Of a stretch of 64,000 bases of DNA, positions 40,260 through 49,263 are shown piece by piece. The DNA comes from Lachnospiraceae bacterium (GTDB lineage Bacteria > Bacillota > Clostridia > Lachnospirales > Lachnospiraceae). A model generated the notes under the pieces. It worked only from the letters and a program-made list of their open reading frames with translations, was not told the DNA's origin and searched no databases. Position numbers and translations under genes: made by a program. The DNA lies in NCBI GenBank assembly GCA_017453065.1, contig JAFTKW010000019.1:124001-188000 (forward strand). The letters are read 5' to 3'. Every line of letters begins with the position of its first letter. The first letter of the stretch is position 1.

Positions 40260-43200
40260 ATGAATATACTTTCAGGATATGTTCAAGGAGAAAACTGGCT
40301 AGACAATCTTAATGTGCTCTTGGATAGCGCATTTGCTGGCTTTGCGCAGATGCGATATGAAGATGGGCTTATTGTTGAGCATGCAAATGATATGCTCCAA
40401 AACATGATGAAACAGGCCGAAAATGCGTTGGGAATAAGTTTAAATGGGCATTATGAGAAGCTTATAGCAGAGTCTGATTGGAAAAGACTAGAACAACGTA
40501 TTCAAAAATGCACTGAGGTTGGAGAGTCTTTTCAAGATGAATATTGCATGATTGATATCGGTACCGGTAAAACAGAGTGGAGTATGATGCAGGCTGTTAT
40601 CTCTAAAGCAGGAGAACATCCTGTATTTCAGTGCGTCATTACCAATATCACAGAGAACAAAAACACCTTGTCGTTACTGCATCAAGAATATGCGAAAAGC
40701 AGTATCATATTACAATTGGCTGGAGATTTGTTCTTTGAATATGATGTTGAAAGGGATTGCATGGTTTATTCTAAGAGAGGGGAAGAAACCATTAACCCTA
40801 AAACTGTAGAGGAAAATTATGTGGGAAGTAGCATGCTGGCCAATTATGTGCACCCAGATGATTTGGATACATTACAGAAATTCTACGACATGCTTACAAG
40901 CTGTGAACCTGTTATTCATGTGGAACTCCGCAAAAAATATACTGATGGATTATTCCACTGGATATCTATCGATGCAATTGGCTATGAGGATTCGATTACC
41001 GGTAAGGGTAAGGTTGTAGGCAAATCCATGAATATCGATGGCAGAATTCGCAAGGAAATGCTTGTGCGTGAGCAGGCAGAAAAAGATTCTTTGACAGGGC
41101 TTTTGAACCATATGACCGTCAGAAACAAAATCAACGGTGAACTAGCCAAGATTAAACCGGACGATGAATGGTATATCATGATTGCGGATGTGGATGACTT
41201 TAAAAGTGTCAATGACACCAATGGCCATTTGTATGGTGATGCCGTGCTTTGTAACTTCGCAGACCAGTTAAAATTGCTTTTCCCTGAAGCAATTAAAGGT
41301 AGGATTGGCGGAGATGAGTTTATTATGCTCATCAAAGACAAAAATCGCAAAGAAGTGGAAGAGGCAGTGGGGGATATCCGTGCTGCATTCCAAAAACTAT
41401 ACATGGACAACGAAGGCAAACTGACGATTACCTGCAGTTATGGCCTTGTTTTGTGTAATTCTAAACGTACACCAGATGAATTGTTTCAATGGGCAGATAG
41501 TGCGTTATATCGAGTGAAGAATGACAAAAAGGGTACATTCTATATTGTGGAGCCAACAGATGAACTTCCAAAGATTGAAAGCAGTCGTCTGAAGACTATG
41601 GAGGAAGAATACCAGGAGAAACAGTCCCTATTAAGTGGACCACAGGATTTGATTCCGTTTACATTGGAACTTTTAGACAATGTGGCGGATGTTACCAATG
41701 GACTAAAACTGGTATCAGATAGAATCTGTAAATATTTTAACTTTGATGACGTGACTTTAGTAAATCAGACGGGTGGTACCGTACAGAAGTCATTTCATTG
41801 GAACAATGGAGGTGCAGTACTTCTTGGAGATACTGTATCAACCGAAGCAAAGGACTGGGATTTCATCAATGATCATTTCGATGATAATGGCGTGATGATT
41901 TTGCACCGTGATGTGATGGAAAAGATGAAAGGTCGTACCATGGGTTCTATTTTGTTTGTGAAGACAGAATCTGAGAGTGAATCTTATGGTTATGCGGCAT
42001 TCATTGATCGTAAAAATGACAGAGATTGGGAAACGGAAAAAGATGTGTTAGTTAAATTTGCGCACATTATTTTTAACCGTATTCAAAAAGTAATTGAAGA
42101 ACAGAAAACCAGGTCAGACATAGACAAGAAATTGAATTATGATACATTGACCAACTTGCCTAATTATTCAAGATTTATGGAAGTATCTGCCCAGTATGTG
42201 ATTGAGCATCCATCAAAGAAGCTTTATTTTGCGTACTCGGATTTTTCTAATTTTCAGTTCTTGAATGAAATGCATGGCTATATGGCCGGTGACAACGTTT
42301 TAAGAAGATATGCAGAAACCTTATCAAATGATTGTAAGAGTGGAATTTATCATACGAGAATTACATCTGACAAATTTATTAGTTTGCTTGAATGGCCAGA
42401 TGAACAACAGGGTATGAATGAACTCTTAGAATTGAATCAAAATTTCTGTAAGGCAATAAATGCATCTTTTGACAAGATTAACATCGTCATAGTTTCTGGT
42501 GTATGTCCAATGACGGAAGGTCAGAATAATGTTTCTGTTGCACTGGATTTAGCTAATATAGCTCGCAAATATATAAAGGGCAAAAGTGAGTCTACGGTAT
42601 TTTTGTTTGATGAAAAGGTTCGAAAAGAGACCGAAAATGAAATGTACGTAGTTTCTAAGATGACCGCTGCTCTGGAGAACAAGGAATTTGTTGCCTTTGT
42701 ACAGCCGAAGGTTTCCTTGGAAACGGGCAAAATTATTGGCGGGGAAGCGCTGGTGCGTTGGTTTGGCAAAGATGGAAGTATTGTGTATCCAAACCAGTTT
42801 ATCCCTGTTTTTGAAAAGAATGGATTTATCACCAAAGTAGATTTCTGCGTTTATGAGCAGATTTTGACTTATTTTAGAGAAGCCATTGATTTGGGGGAAG
42901 AGGTAGTACCTATTTCCATTAATTTCTCAAGAAAGCATTTAGAAAGCCCAGACTTTATTTACCAAATGGGTAAATATATGAAAGACTATGAAGTTCCCGC
43001 AAGTTTGATAGAGGCGGAGATTACAGAGTCTGTCTTTGTCATGGAATTGGATGAACTACGAAATCGTGTAGATGAAGTACACAAACTGGGCATGAGTATT
43101 GCTATCGATGATTTTGGCAGTGGATATTCTTCCCTGAATGTGCTTGCGCAGATTCCAGCAGATGTAATTAAGCTGGACCGTAAATTCTTTGACTTTGAGT

Positions 43201-43430
43201 CTGGTGAAGCCAGACAAAAACAGTTTATTAAATATTTGATTAGAATGATGAAACATATGGGTATAATGACAGTCATGGAAGGCGTGGAAACCAAAGAACA
43301 GGTATCCTTCATGAAAAAATGTGGCTGTGATGTGGTGCAGGGCTATTACTACGCAAAACCTATGCCTCTTTCTGAATTTAGAAAGTTTTTAAAGGAGTTT
43401 AATGAAAGTGTAGAGCCAGTTTCATCGTAG
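40260..43430 (+). CDS. Large GGDEF/EAL cyclic-di-GMP enzyme with PAS/GAF-like sensory parts
   Basis: 1056 residues, no membrane segment. Order: PAS-like region (about 1-140), a second PAS (about 150-260), a GGDEF domain with an intact RIGGDEF (G350-F354), a GAF-like region (about 450-620), a second GGDEF-like domain whose signature reads TSDKF (702-706) and is therefore inactive, and an EAL phosphodiesterase with EALVRW (E829), EITES, DDFGSGYSSL, KLDRKF, EGVETKEQ and QGYYYAKP all intact. It should both make (GTP to c-di-GMP) and break (to pGpG) the messenger, the balance set by cytoplasmic signals. The PilZ protein 17 kb downstream is a possible receiver. AGGGGG precedes the ATG. Confidence 0.93.
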   Translation: MNILSGYVQGENWLDNLNVLLDSAFAGFAQMRYEDGLIVEHANDMLQNMMKQAENALGISLNGHYEKLIAESDWKRLEQRIQKCTEVGESFQDEYCMIDIGTGKTEWSMMQAVISKAGEHPVFQCVITNITENKNTLSLLHQEYAKSSIILQLAGDLFFEYDVERDCMVYSKRGEETINPKTVEENYVGSSMLANYVHPDDLDTLQKFYDMLTSCEPVIHVELRKKYTDGLFHWISIDAIGYEDSITGKGKVVGKSMNIDGRIRKEMLVREQAEKDSLTGLLNHMTVRNKINGELAKIKPDDEWYIMIADVDDFKSVNDTNGHLYGDAVLCNFADQLKLLFPEAIKGRIGGDEFIMLIKDKNRKEVEEAVGDIRAAFQKLYMDNEGKLTITCSYGLVLCNSKRTPDELFQWADSALYRVKNDKKGTFYIVEPTDELPKIESSRLKTMEEEYQEKQSLLSGPQDLIPFTLELLDNVADVTNGLKLVSDRICKYFNFDDVTLVNQTGGTVQKSFHWNNGGAVLLGDTVSTEAKDWDFINDHFDDNGVMILHRDVMEKMKGRTMGSILFVKTESESESYGYAAFIDRKNDRDWETEKDVLVKFAHIIFNRIQKVIEEQKTRSDIDKKLNYDTLTNLPNYSRFMEVSAQYVIEHPSKKLYFAYSDFSNFQFLNEMHGYMAGDNVLRRYAETLSNDCKSGIYHTRITSDKFISLLEWPDEQQGMNELLELNQNFCKAINASFDKINIVIVSGVCPMTEGQNNVSVALDLANIARKYIKGKSESTVFLFDEKVRKETENEMYVVSKMTAALENKEFVAFVQPKVSLETGKIIGGEALVRWFGKDGSIVYPNQFIPVFEKNGFITKVDFCVYEQILTYFREAIDLGEEVVPISINFSRKHLESPDFIYQMGKYMKDYEVPASLIEAEITESVFVMELDELRNRVDEVHKLGMSIAIDDFGSGYSSLNVLAQIPADVIKLDRKFFDFESGEARQKQFIKYLIRMMKHMGIMTVMEGVETKEQVSFMKKCGCDVVQGYYYAKPMPLSEFRKFLKEFNESVEPVSS

Positions 43431-43441
43431 AAGGATGACTT

Positions 43442-45700
43442 ATGAGTATTTATGACACGCTAAACGACAGGCAAAAAGAAGCTGTGTTTCAGACAGAAGG
43501 CCCAGTGCTGATTTTGGCTGGTGCAGGGTCGGGTAAAACCCGTTGCCTGACACACAGAGTAGCCTATTTGATAGATGAAATGGGTGTAAATCCATGGAAC
43601 ATTCTTGCTATTACGTTTACCAACAAGGCTGCAGGAGAAATGCGAGAAAGAGTCGATGATATTGTAGGGTTTGGCTCAGAGGCAATCTGGGTGGCTACTT
43701 TTCATTCCACTTGTGTACGTATCCTGCGTAGACATATTGATTGTCTTGGATATGAGACAAATTTTACTATCTATGATACCGATGATGTCAAAAGCGTAAT
43801 CAAGGATATCTGTAAAAGACTGGATATTGATACAAAACTTTTAAAAGAAAAGAATTTGATGAGCCATATTTCTAGCGCGAAAAATGAGCTTGTTTCACCT
43901 ATGGAATATGAACTGAATGCATTTACCTCTGGCGATTTTATGAAAAAGAAGATTGCCATGGTATACAAAGAGTATGAACTTACTCTCAAAAAGAACAATG
44001 CTCTGGACTTTGATGACTTGATAATGAAGACTGTAGAACTTTTTAAAGCCAGACCAGATGTGCTTCAGTACTATCAGGAGCGCTTCCGCTATATTATGGT
44101 AGATGAATATCAGGATACCAATACAGCACAGTTTGAATTAATCCGACTGTTGGCAGACCGTTATCGTAATCTTTGTGTTGTGGGTGATGATGACCAGTCC
44201 ATTTACAAATTTAGAGGCGCTAATATTCGAAATATTTTAGACTTTGAGCATGTATATCAAGAGGCAGTTGTAATCAAACTGGAGCAGAACTATCGCTCCA
44301 CTCAAAATGTACTTGATGCTGCCAATGCGGTGATTGGCAACAACCAAAGACGTAAGGCCAAAGCTCTTTGGACAGAAAAAGGAGAAGGCCAACGCATTCA
44401 CTTACGTCAATTTGACAATGCTTATGAAGAGGCAGAGTTTATTGCCACAGATATTCGAAGAAAAGCATTAAATGGAGAATATGAATTTCGTGATTGTGCC
44501 ATTCTATATAGAACCAATGCGCAGGCGCGTATGTTGGAAGAAAAACTAATCTTTGACAGTATTCCTTATGATGTTGTTGGTGGAACTAATTTCTATTCCA
44601 GAAAAGAAATTAAGGATGTTTTGGCATATCTTAAGACCATAGACAATGGGCGCGATGATGTGGCTGTCAAACGTATTATCAATGTGCCTAAGCGAGGTGT
44701 TGGAGCAACGACCATAGCTAAGGTAGATGATTATGCGGCTATGAGAGATATTAGCTTTTTTGATGCCCTATGTGAATGTGATCAGATCATGGCTATAGGT
44801 AAGGCTTCAGACAAACTGAAAGCCTTTGCAACCATGATTCAGGCTTTTCGAAGCAAGATGGAATTCTACACTTTGGAAGATTTAGTGAACGATGTTTTGG
44901 AGACGGTTCGTTATACCGATTATCTGGAAGAAACAGAAGATGAGGATGGAGCGAAGGACCGTATAGACAATATCAATGAGTTTATTTCTAAGGTGGTAGA
45001 TTTCGAACGGACTCATGAACAGCCTACATTGAGCGAACTCTTAGAGGAAATTGCTCTGGTGGCTGATATTGATGGGGTGTCTGGGGAAGACAACAAAGTT
45101 TTACTCATGACATTGCACAGTGCCAAAGGTCTGGAGTTCCCTTGTGTTTATCTGGCTGGAATGGAAGATGGCGTATTTCCGAGCACTATGGCTATTTCTT
45201 CGGAGGATCCAATAGAGTCTATCGAAGAAGAGCGAAGACTGGCTTATGTGGGAATCACTCGTGCAATGGAAGAACTGACCCTTACCTATGCAAAGAGTCG
45301 TATGCTTCGCGGAGAAACACAGTACAATCCAATCAGCAGATTTGTCAGAGAGATTCCAAAAGAGTTGATGGACAATACATTGCCAACCACTAGACGCATG
45401 TCAGATGAAGTGTTTGATTTTAGACCAAAAGCAGTTTTAAAACCTAAGATGACAGCTTATGCAGACCGTCCATTTATCGCAAAAACCATGAGTGATATGG
45501 AACGCATAAAAGAAGAGGAAGGTTTCGCCAGCAGAGGCTTAGAATACCAGGTTGGTGACAGAGTGCATCATATGAAGTATGGTGACGGCCTCGTGAAGGC
45601 GATTTCCAGAGAACCAAAGGATTACAAGGTTACAGTGGAATTTGACCAAGCGGGACAAAAGGTGATGTACGCATCTTTTGCGAAATTAAAGAAACTTTAG
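43442..45700 (+). CDS. pcrA: ATP-dependent DNA helicase PcrA/UvrD
   Basis: 752 residues, a superfamily 1A 3'-5' helicase used in repair and removal of RecA filaments. Motifs: Q-motif LNDRQKEAV, motif I AGAGSGKTR (K32), Ia ITFTNKAAGEM, II VDEYQDTN, III GDDDQSIYKFRGA, IV QNYRST, V MTLHSAKGLEFP, VI AYVGITRAMEEL. The C-terminal 100 residues hold the PcrA RNA-polymerase-binding region, ending VGDRVHHMKYGDGLVKAI. It starts 11 bp after the GGDEF/EAL gene. Confidence 0.96.
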   Translation: MSIYDTLNDRQKEAVFQTEGPVLILAGAGSGKTRCLTHRVAYLIDEMGVNPWNILAITFTNKAAGEMRERVDDIVGFGSEAIWVATFHSTCVRILRRHIDCLGYETNFTIYDTDDVKSVIKDICKRLDIDTKLLKEKNLMSHISSAKNELVSPMEYELNAFTSGDFMKKKIAMVYKEYELTLKKNNALDFDDLIMKTVELFKARPDVLQYYQERFRYIMVDEYQDTNTAQFELIRLLADRYRNLCVVGDDDQSIYKFRGANIRNILDFEHVYQEAVVIKLEQNYRSTQNVLDAANAVIGNNQRRKAKALWTEKGEGQRIHLRQFDNAYEEAEFIATDIRRKALNGEYEFRDCAILYRTNAQARMLEEKLIFDSIPYDVVGGTNFYSRKEIKDVLAYLKTIDNGRDDVAVKRIINVPKRGVGATTIAKVDDYAAMRDISFFDALCECDQIMAIGKASDKLKAFATMIQAFRSKMEFYTLEDLVNDVLETVRYTDYLEETEDEDGAKDRIDNINEFISKVVDFERTHEQPTLSELLEEIALVADIDGVSGEDNKVLLMTLHSAKGLEFPCVYLAGMEDGVFPSTMAISSEDPIESIEEERRLAYVGITRAMEELTLTYAKSRMLRGETQYNPISRFVREIPKELMDNTLPTTRRMSDEVFDFRPKAVLKPKMTAYADRPFIAKTMSDMERIKEEEGFASRGLEYQVGDRVHHMKYGDGLVKAISREPKDYKVTVEFDQAGQKVMYASFAKLKKL

Positions 45701-45725
45701 CGTAGCATAGTTTTGACTGGTATGC

Positions 45726-45764
45726 TATAATTGGTGTAATGAATTTACGAATATTGTATATAAT
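45726..45764 (+). promoter_or_regulatory. Two possible -10 elements before the small acidic membrane protein
   Basis: TATAAT with a TGC extension at 45726-45731, and a second TATAAT at 45759-45764, 30 bases before the ATG. Neither has a good -35 at the right distance, so this is tentative. Confidence 0.4.
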
Positions 45765-45793
45765 ACAGTTTAGGTGAAAGGAAGGTACCACAC

Positions 45794-46072
45794 ATGAACA
45801 AAATCGAAAACTTATTAGAGGCAGCAAATTTGACAGAATTACTGAAAAAGAAAGAAGAGAAAAAGAAAACGAACGTTGTGTTGTGGGTGTTTGCGATTAT
45901 TGGCGTGGTTGTTGCAATTGGTGTAATTGGCTATGCACTTTATCGCTATTTCAAACCAGACTATTTGGAAGATTTTGAAGATGAATTCGAAGACGATTTC
46001 GAAGATGAATTTGACGAAGACGAATTCGCTGACGAATCAGACTTTGAAGACGAATCTTTCGTTACAGAATAA
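45794..46072 (+). CDS. Small single-pass membrane protein with acidic tail
   Basis: 92 residues: a short amphipathic start (MNKIENLLEAANLTELL), a Lys/Glu patch, one membrane helix (about 29-49; VLWVFAIIGVVVAIGVIGYA), then a tail of about 40 residues almost entirely Asp, Glu and Phe (repeats of E-D-x-F-E-D). The basic side before the helix predicts that the N-terminus is cytoplasmic and the acidic tail outside. I have the impression of a conserved small protein of Lachnospiraceae, but I know no function. GAAAGGAAGGT precedes the ATG. Confidence 0.85.
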   Translation: MNKIENLLEAANLTELLKKKEEKKKTNVVLWVFAIIGVVVAIGVIGYALYRYFKPDYLEDFEDEFEDDFEDEFDEDEFADESDFEDESFVTE

Positions 46073-46090
46073 TACAAAGGAAATTGCGTA

Positions 46091-47497
46091 ATGAAAAAAG
46101 GACAGGTTTATGAAGGTTTTGTAGAACATGTAGACTTTCCAAACAAAGGCGTAGTAAGAGTCGGAGAGGAAGTATGCATCGTCAAGAATAGCCTGCCAGG
46201 TCAGAAGATTTCTTTTTGTGTAAACAAAGTGAGAAAGGGGAAGGCGGAAGGCCGACTTATAGAAGTGTTAGAGGCATCTTCTATAGAACAGGCAAGTCCG
46301 TGTTCCCATTTTGGCTTGTGTGGAGGTTGTACATATTTGTCACTTCCATATGCAGAGCAGTTAAAAATCAAAGAAGAGCAAGTGAAGAAACTCCTAGATG
46401 GTGTTCTTTACAAACAGAGTAAGGCATATGAGTTTCAGGGAATAAAGGCTAGCCCTGTTTCATTAGGTTATCGTAACAAAATGGAGTTTTCTTTTGGAGA
46501 TGAGTTCAAAGATGGCCCTTTAGCCCTCGGAATGCACAAGAGAGGTAGTTTTTATGATTTAGTGACAGTCAAAAACTGTCAGCTGGTGGATCAGGATTAC
46601 CGCACGGTGCTTTGCGGAGTTTTAGACTATTTTTCAAATCAAAATGTGAAGCATCTCCATCGCATGACACATGAAGGTTATTTGCGCCATTTGCTTGTGC
46701 GCAAAGCAGTAAAAACAGGAGAAATGTTGATTGCGTTAGTTACTACTTCCCAGATTAGTGAGCAAGTGGAGCAGGAATTGATAGAAGGATTTAAACACTG
46801 TGTACTTCAACTTCCATTGGAAGGGAAGATTGCGGGCTTGCTTCACATTGTCAATGATTCTGTTGCGGATGTAGTACAGAGTGATGAGACGCATGTTTTG
46901 TATGGTCAGGATTATTTCTATGAGGAACTATTAGGACTTCGATTTAAGGTTTCTACGTTTTCCTTTTTCCAAACCAATTCTCTAGGGGCAGAGGTGTTAT
47001 ACGATACAGTCCGTTCTTATGTAGGTTTGGAACAGGTAAAAGGAGCAGACGGTGGAAGGCCAGTGGTGTTTGATTTGTACAGTGGGACTGGCACTATTGC
47101 ACAATTGATGGCTCCGGTTGCTGAAAAAGTGATTGGCGTTGAAATCGTAGAAGAAGCGGTGGAAGCAGCCAAGAAGAATGCGCAACAGAATGGACTTACA
47201 AATTGTGAGTTCATTGCAGGAGACGTACTCAAGGTGTTGGATGAAGTGGAAGAAAAACCTGATTTTATTATTTTGGACCCACCAAGAGACGGAATTCATC
47301 CAAAAGCGTTGCCAAAGATTATTTCATACGGTGTAGACCGTATTGTATATGTATCCTGCAAACCCACCAGTCTTACAAGAGATTTGGAGGTTTTCCTAGA
47401 GCAGGGGTATACGGTGGAAAAAGCAGTCTGCGTGGATCAGTTCCCTTGGACTGCCAATGTGGAGACAGTAGTACTTTTAGCAAAAGAGACAAAGTAG
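46091..47497 (+). CDS. rlmD: 23S rRNA (uracil-C5)-methyltransferase, RlmD/RumA family
   Basis: 468 residues. A TRAM domain (about 1-60), the [4Fe-4S] cysteines in CSHFGLCGGCTYLSLPY plus an upstream C, and a SAM methyltransferase domain with FFQTNSLGAEVLYD, DLYSGTGTIAQLMA, LDPPRDGIHPKAL and the catalytic-Cys motif VSCKPTSLTRDL. In Firmicutes one enzyme of this family (RlmCD type) may modify both U747 and U1939, so the exact target is open. It starts 19 bp after the small membrane protein and ends 9 bp before the Dlt-like cassette. Confidence 0.92.
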   Translation: MKKGQVYEGFVEHVDFPNKGVVRVGEEVCIVKNSLPGQKISFCVNKVRKGKAEGRLIEVLEASSIEQASPCSHFGLCGGCTYLSLPYAEQLKIKEEQVKKLLDGVLYKQSKAYEFQGIKASPVSLGYRNKMEFSFGDEFKDGPLALGMHKRGSFYDLVTVKNCQLVDQDYRTVLCGVLDYFSNQNVKHLHRMTHEGYLRHLLVRKAVKTGEMLIALVTTSQISEQVEQELIEGFKHCVLQLPLEGKIAGLLHIVNDSVADVVQSDETHVLYGQDYFYEELLGLRFKVSTFSFFQTNSLGAEVLYDTVRSYVGLEQVKGADGGRPVVFDLYSGTGTIAQLMAPVAEKVIGVEIVEEAVEAAKKNAQQNGLTNCEFIAGDVLKVLDEVEEKPDFIILDPPRDGIHPKALPKIISYGVDRIVYVSCKPTSLTRDLEVFLEQGYTVEKAVCVDQFPWTANVETVVLLAKETK

Positions 47498-47506
47498 GAG
47501 AACAAG

Positions 47507-49009
47507 ATGATTTACAATGTGTTGCAATTTCTAGAAAGAAATGCAGAGATATACACAGATAAAATTGCATTGGAAGACGAACAGGAAAAAGTAACCTACG
47601 GGGAATATTTAGACAAGGCAAAAAATATAGGTTCTTTTATTGCACATAGGGTAAATAGAGAAGTGAATCAACCAGTGGCAGTGTTGATAGACAGAAACAT
47701 TAAGTCCTTAATTACTTTTATGGGAATTGTCTACAGTGGTAATTTCTATGTTCCAATTGACTGTACGATGCCCTCCGAGAGAATTGAACTGATTTACAAA
47801 ACACTAAAACCTATCTTGGTCATCGATGCAAGAGGCAAAGAGGATGTTTGGAATGGTGCAATCGGCTTCGATAATATATTGGCAGAAAACCATTTGGATG
47901 AATCATGCTTAGCTGATATTAGGGCCAATGCTATAGACACAGATCCGCTTTATGCAATTTTTACATCTGGATCAACAGGTGTTCCTAAAGGGGTTGTGGT
48001 ATGCCACAGGTCTGTGATTGATTTGGTCTATGCATTTGAAGAGGCATTTGCATTTGACCATACATGTGTATTTGGAAATCAAGCACCATTTGATTTTGAT
48101 GTGTCTGTCAAGGATACCTACAATGCATTGAAGGTGGGAGGAACCATTCAGGTTCTACCTAAAAAACTATTTAAAATGCCCAAAATGTTGGTAAGTTATC
48201 TGTGTGACAAAAAAGTGAATACTTTGATTTGGGCAGTTTCAGCGCTTCGAATCGTAGCAGATTTTAAGACCATGGAGGAGTGCGAAGTACCAAATCTAAA
48301 GTATGTAATGTTTTCAGGCGAGGTAATGCCTGTTAAAGCACTTAATTACTGGATGGACAAGATTCCAGAGGCAAAATATGTGAATTTGTATGGTCCAACG
48401 GAGATTACCTGTAATTGTACTTATTATGAAATCAATAAGCGCTTTGAAGATGATCAGATGCTACCGATAGGTAAAGCATTTAAAAACTCCAGAGTAGTTC
48501 TTCGTAATGAACAGAATCGTATCATTAAGGAAAAGAATGAAGTTGGAGAAATCTGTGTGATGGGTACCTGTCTTGCGCATGGTTACTGGAACGATCCAGA
48601 CAAGACAGCAGCGGCCTTTGTAACTAATCCCATGGTGTCTGCATATCCTTCCAAGATGTATGCCACAGGAGACATGGGATATTACAACGAGGATGGAGAT
48701 ATTGTATTTGCATCCAGACGAGACTTTCAGATCAAACATATGGGACATCGCATTGAATTAGGAGAGATAGAGGTTGTACTTAATTCACTGCCTTGTTTAA
48801 CTGTTTCCTGCTGTTTGTATGATAGAGAACGAGAAAAAATAGTTTGCTTCTATCAGGCTCCTGCAGAGTGCAAAAAGGAGATTGTGATGGGATTGGCTGC
48901 AAAACTACCAAAGTATATGTGGCCAAACGTATATGTACATTATGAAGCGCTTCCTATGAACAAAAATGGAAAGATTGATCGAGTGAAGCTAAATGAAACA
49001 CTTAAGTAA
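47507..49009 (+). CDS. DltA-like adenylation enzyme (amino acid/acyl activating)
   Basis: 500 residues, DltA-sized. Core motifs: TSGSTGVPKG (153-162), NQAPFDFDVSVKDTY, YGPTEITCNCTYY, YATGDMGYY, and the C-terminal lysine region MNKNGKIDR. It should activate a substrate with ATP and load it on the carrier protein encoded next. In D-alanine-specific DltA, an Asp binds the amino group and a Cys (C269 in the Bacillus cereus enzyme) shapes the side-chain pocket. Here the Asp is kept (D198, FDFDVS), so an amino acid is likely, but the Cys is S270 (MFSGEV in place of FCGEV). The substrate may therefore not be D-alanine. AGGAG precedes the ATG. Confidence 0.8.
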   Translation: MIYNVLQFLERNAEIYTDKIALEDEQEKVTYGEYLDKAKNIGSFIAHRVNREVNQPVAVLIDRNIKSLITFMGIVYSGNFYVPIDCTMPSERIELIYKTLKPILVIDARGKEDVWNGAIGFDNILAENHLDESCLADIRANAIDTDPLYAIFTSGSTGVPKGVVVCHRSVIDLVYAFEEAFAFDHTCVFGNQAPFDFDVSVKDTYNALKVGGTIQVLPKKLFKMPKMLVSYLCDKKVNTLIWAVSALRIVADFKTMEECEVPNLKYVMFSGEVMPVKALNYWMDKIPEAKYVNLYGPTEITCNCTYYEINKRFEDDQMLPIGKAFKNSRVVLRNEQNRIIKEKNEVGEICVMGTCLAHGYWNDPDKTAAAFVTNPMVSAYPSKMYATGDMGYYNEDGDIVFASRRDFQIKHMGHRIELGEIEVVLNSLPCLTVSCCLYDREREKIVCFYQAPAECKKEIVMGLAAKLPKYMWPNVYVHYEALPMNKNGKIDRVKLNETLK

Positions 49010-49023
49010 TGGAGGACAAAAGA

Positions 49024-49251
49024 ATGGAACAGTTAATTAACATTATGAGCGAGATTAGACCTGATATTGATTTTGAAACAGCGGACAAGCTGATTGATGA
49101 CGATATTTTAGATTCTTTTGATATTATTTCTATTGTTAGTGAAGTAAACGATCAGTTTGGTATTGAAATCAATGTAAACGACTTGCTTCCCGAAAATTTC
49201 AATACAGCAAGCGCTTTATATGAACTGATTGAAAGAATGATGAACGAGTAA
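49024..49251 (+). CDS. DltC-like acyl/aminoacyl carrier protein
   Basis: 75 residues from the ATG at 49024, eight bases after GGAGG; an ATG at 49009 overlaps the upstream stop and lacks a site of its own. An acidic four-helix carrier protein with the phosphopantetheine serine in DDDILDSFDIISIVSE. The local pattern LDSF is close to DltC. It would carry the activated group from the adenylation enzyme to the MBOAT protein. Flanked by both at 14 and 12 bp. Confidence 0.9.
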   Translation: MEQLINIMSEIRPDIDFETADKLIDDDILDSFDIISIVSEVNDQFGIEINVNDLLPENFNTASALYELIERMMNE

Positions 49252-49263
49252 GGATAACTATTT

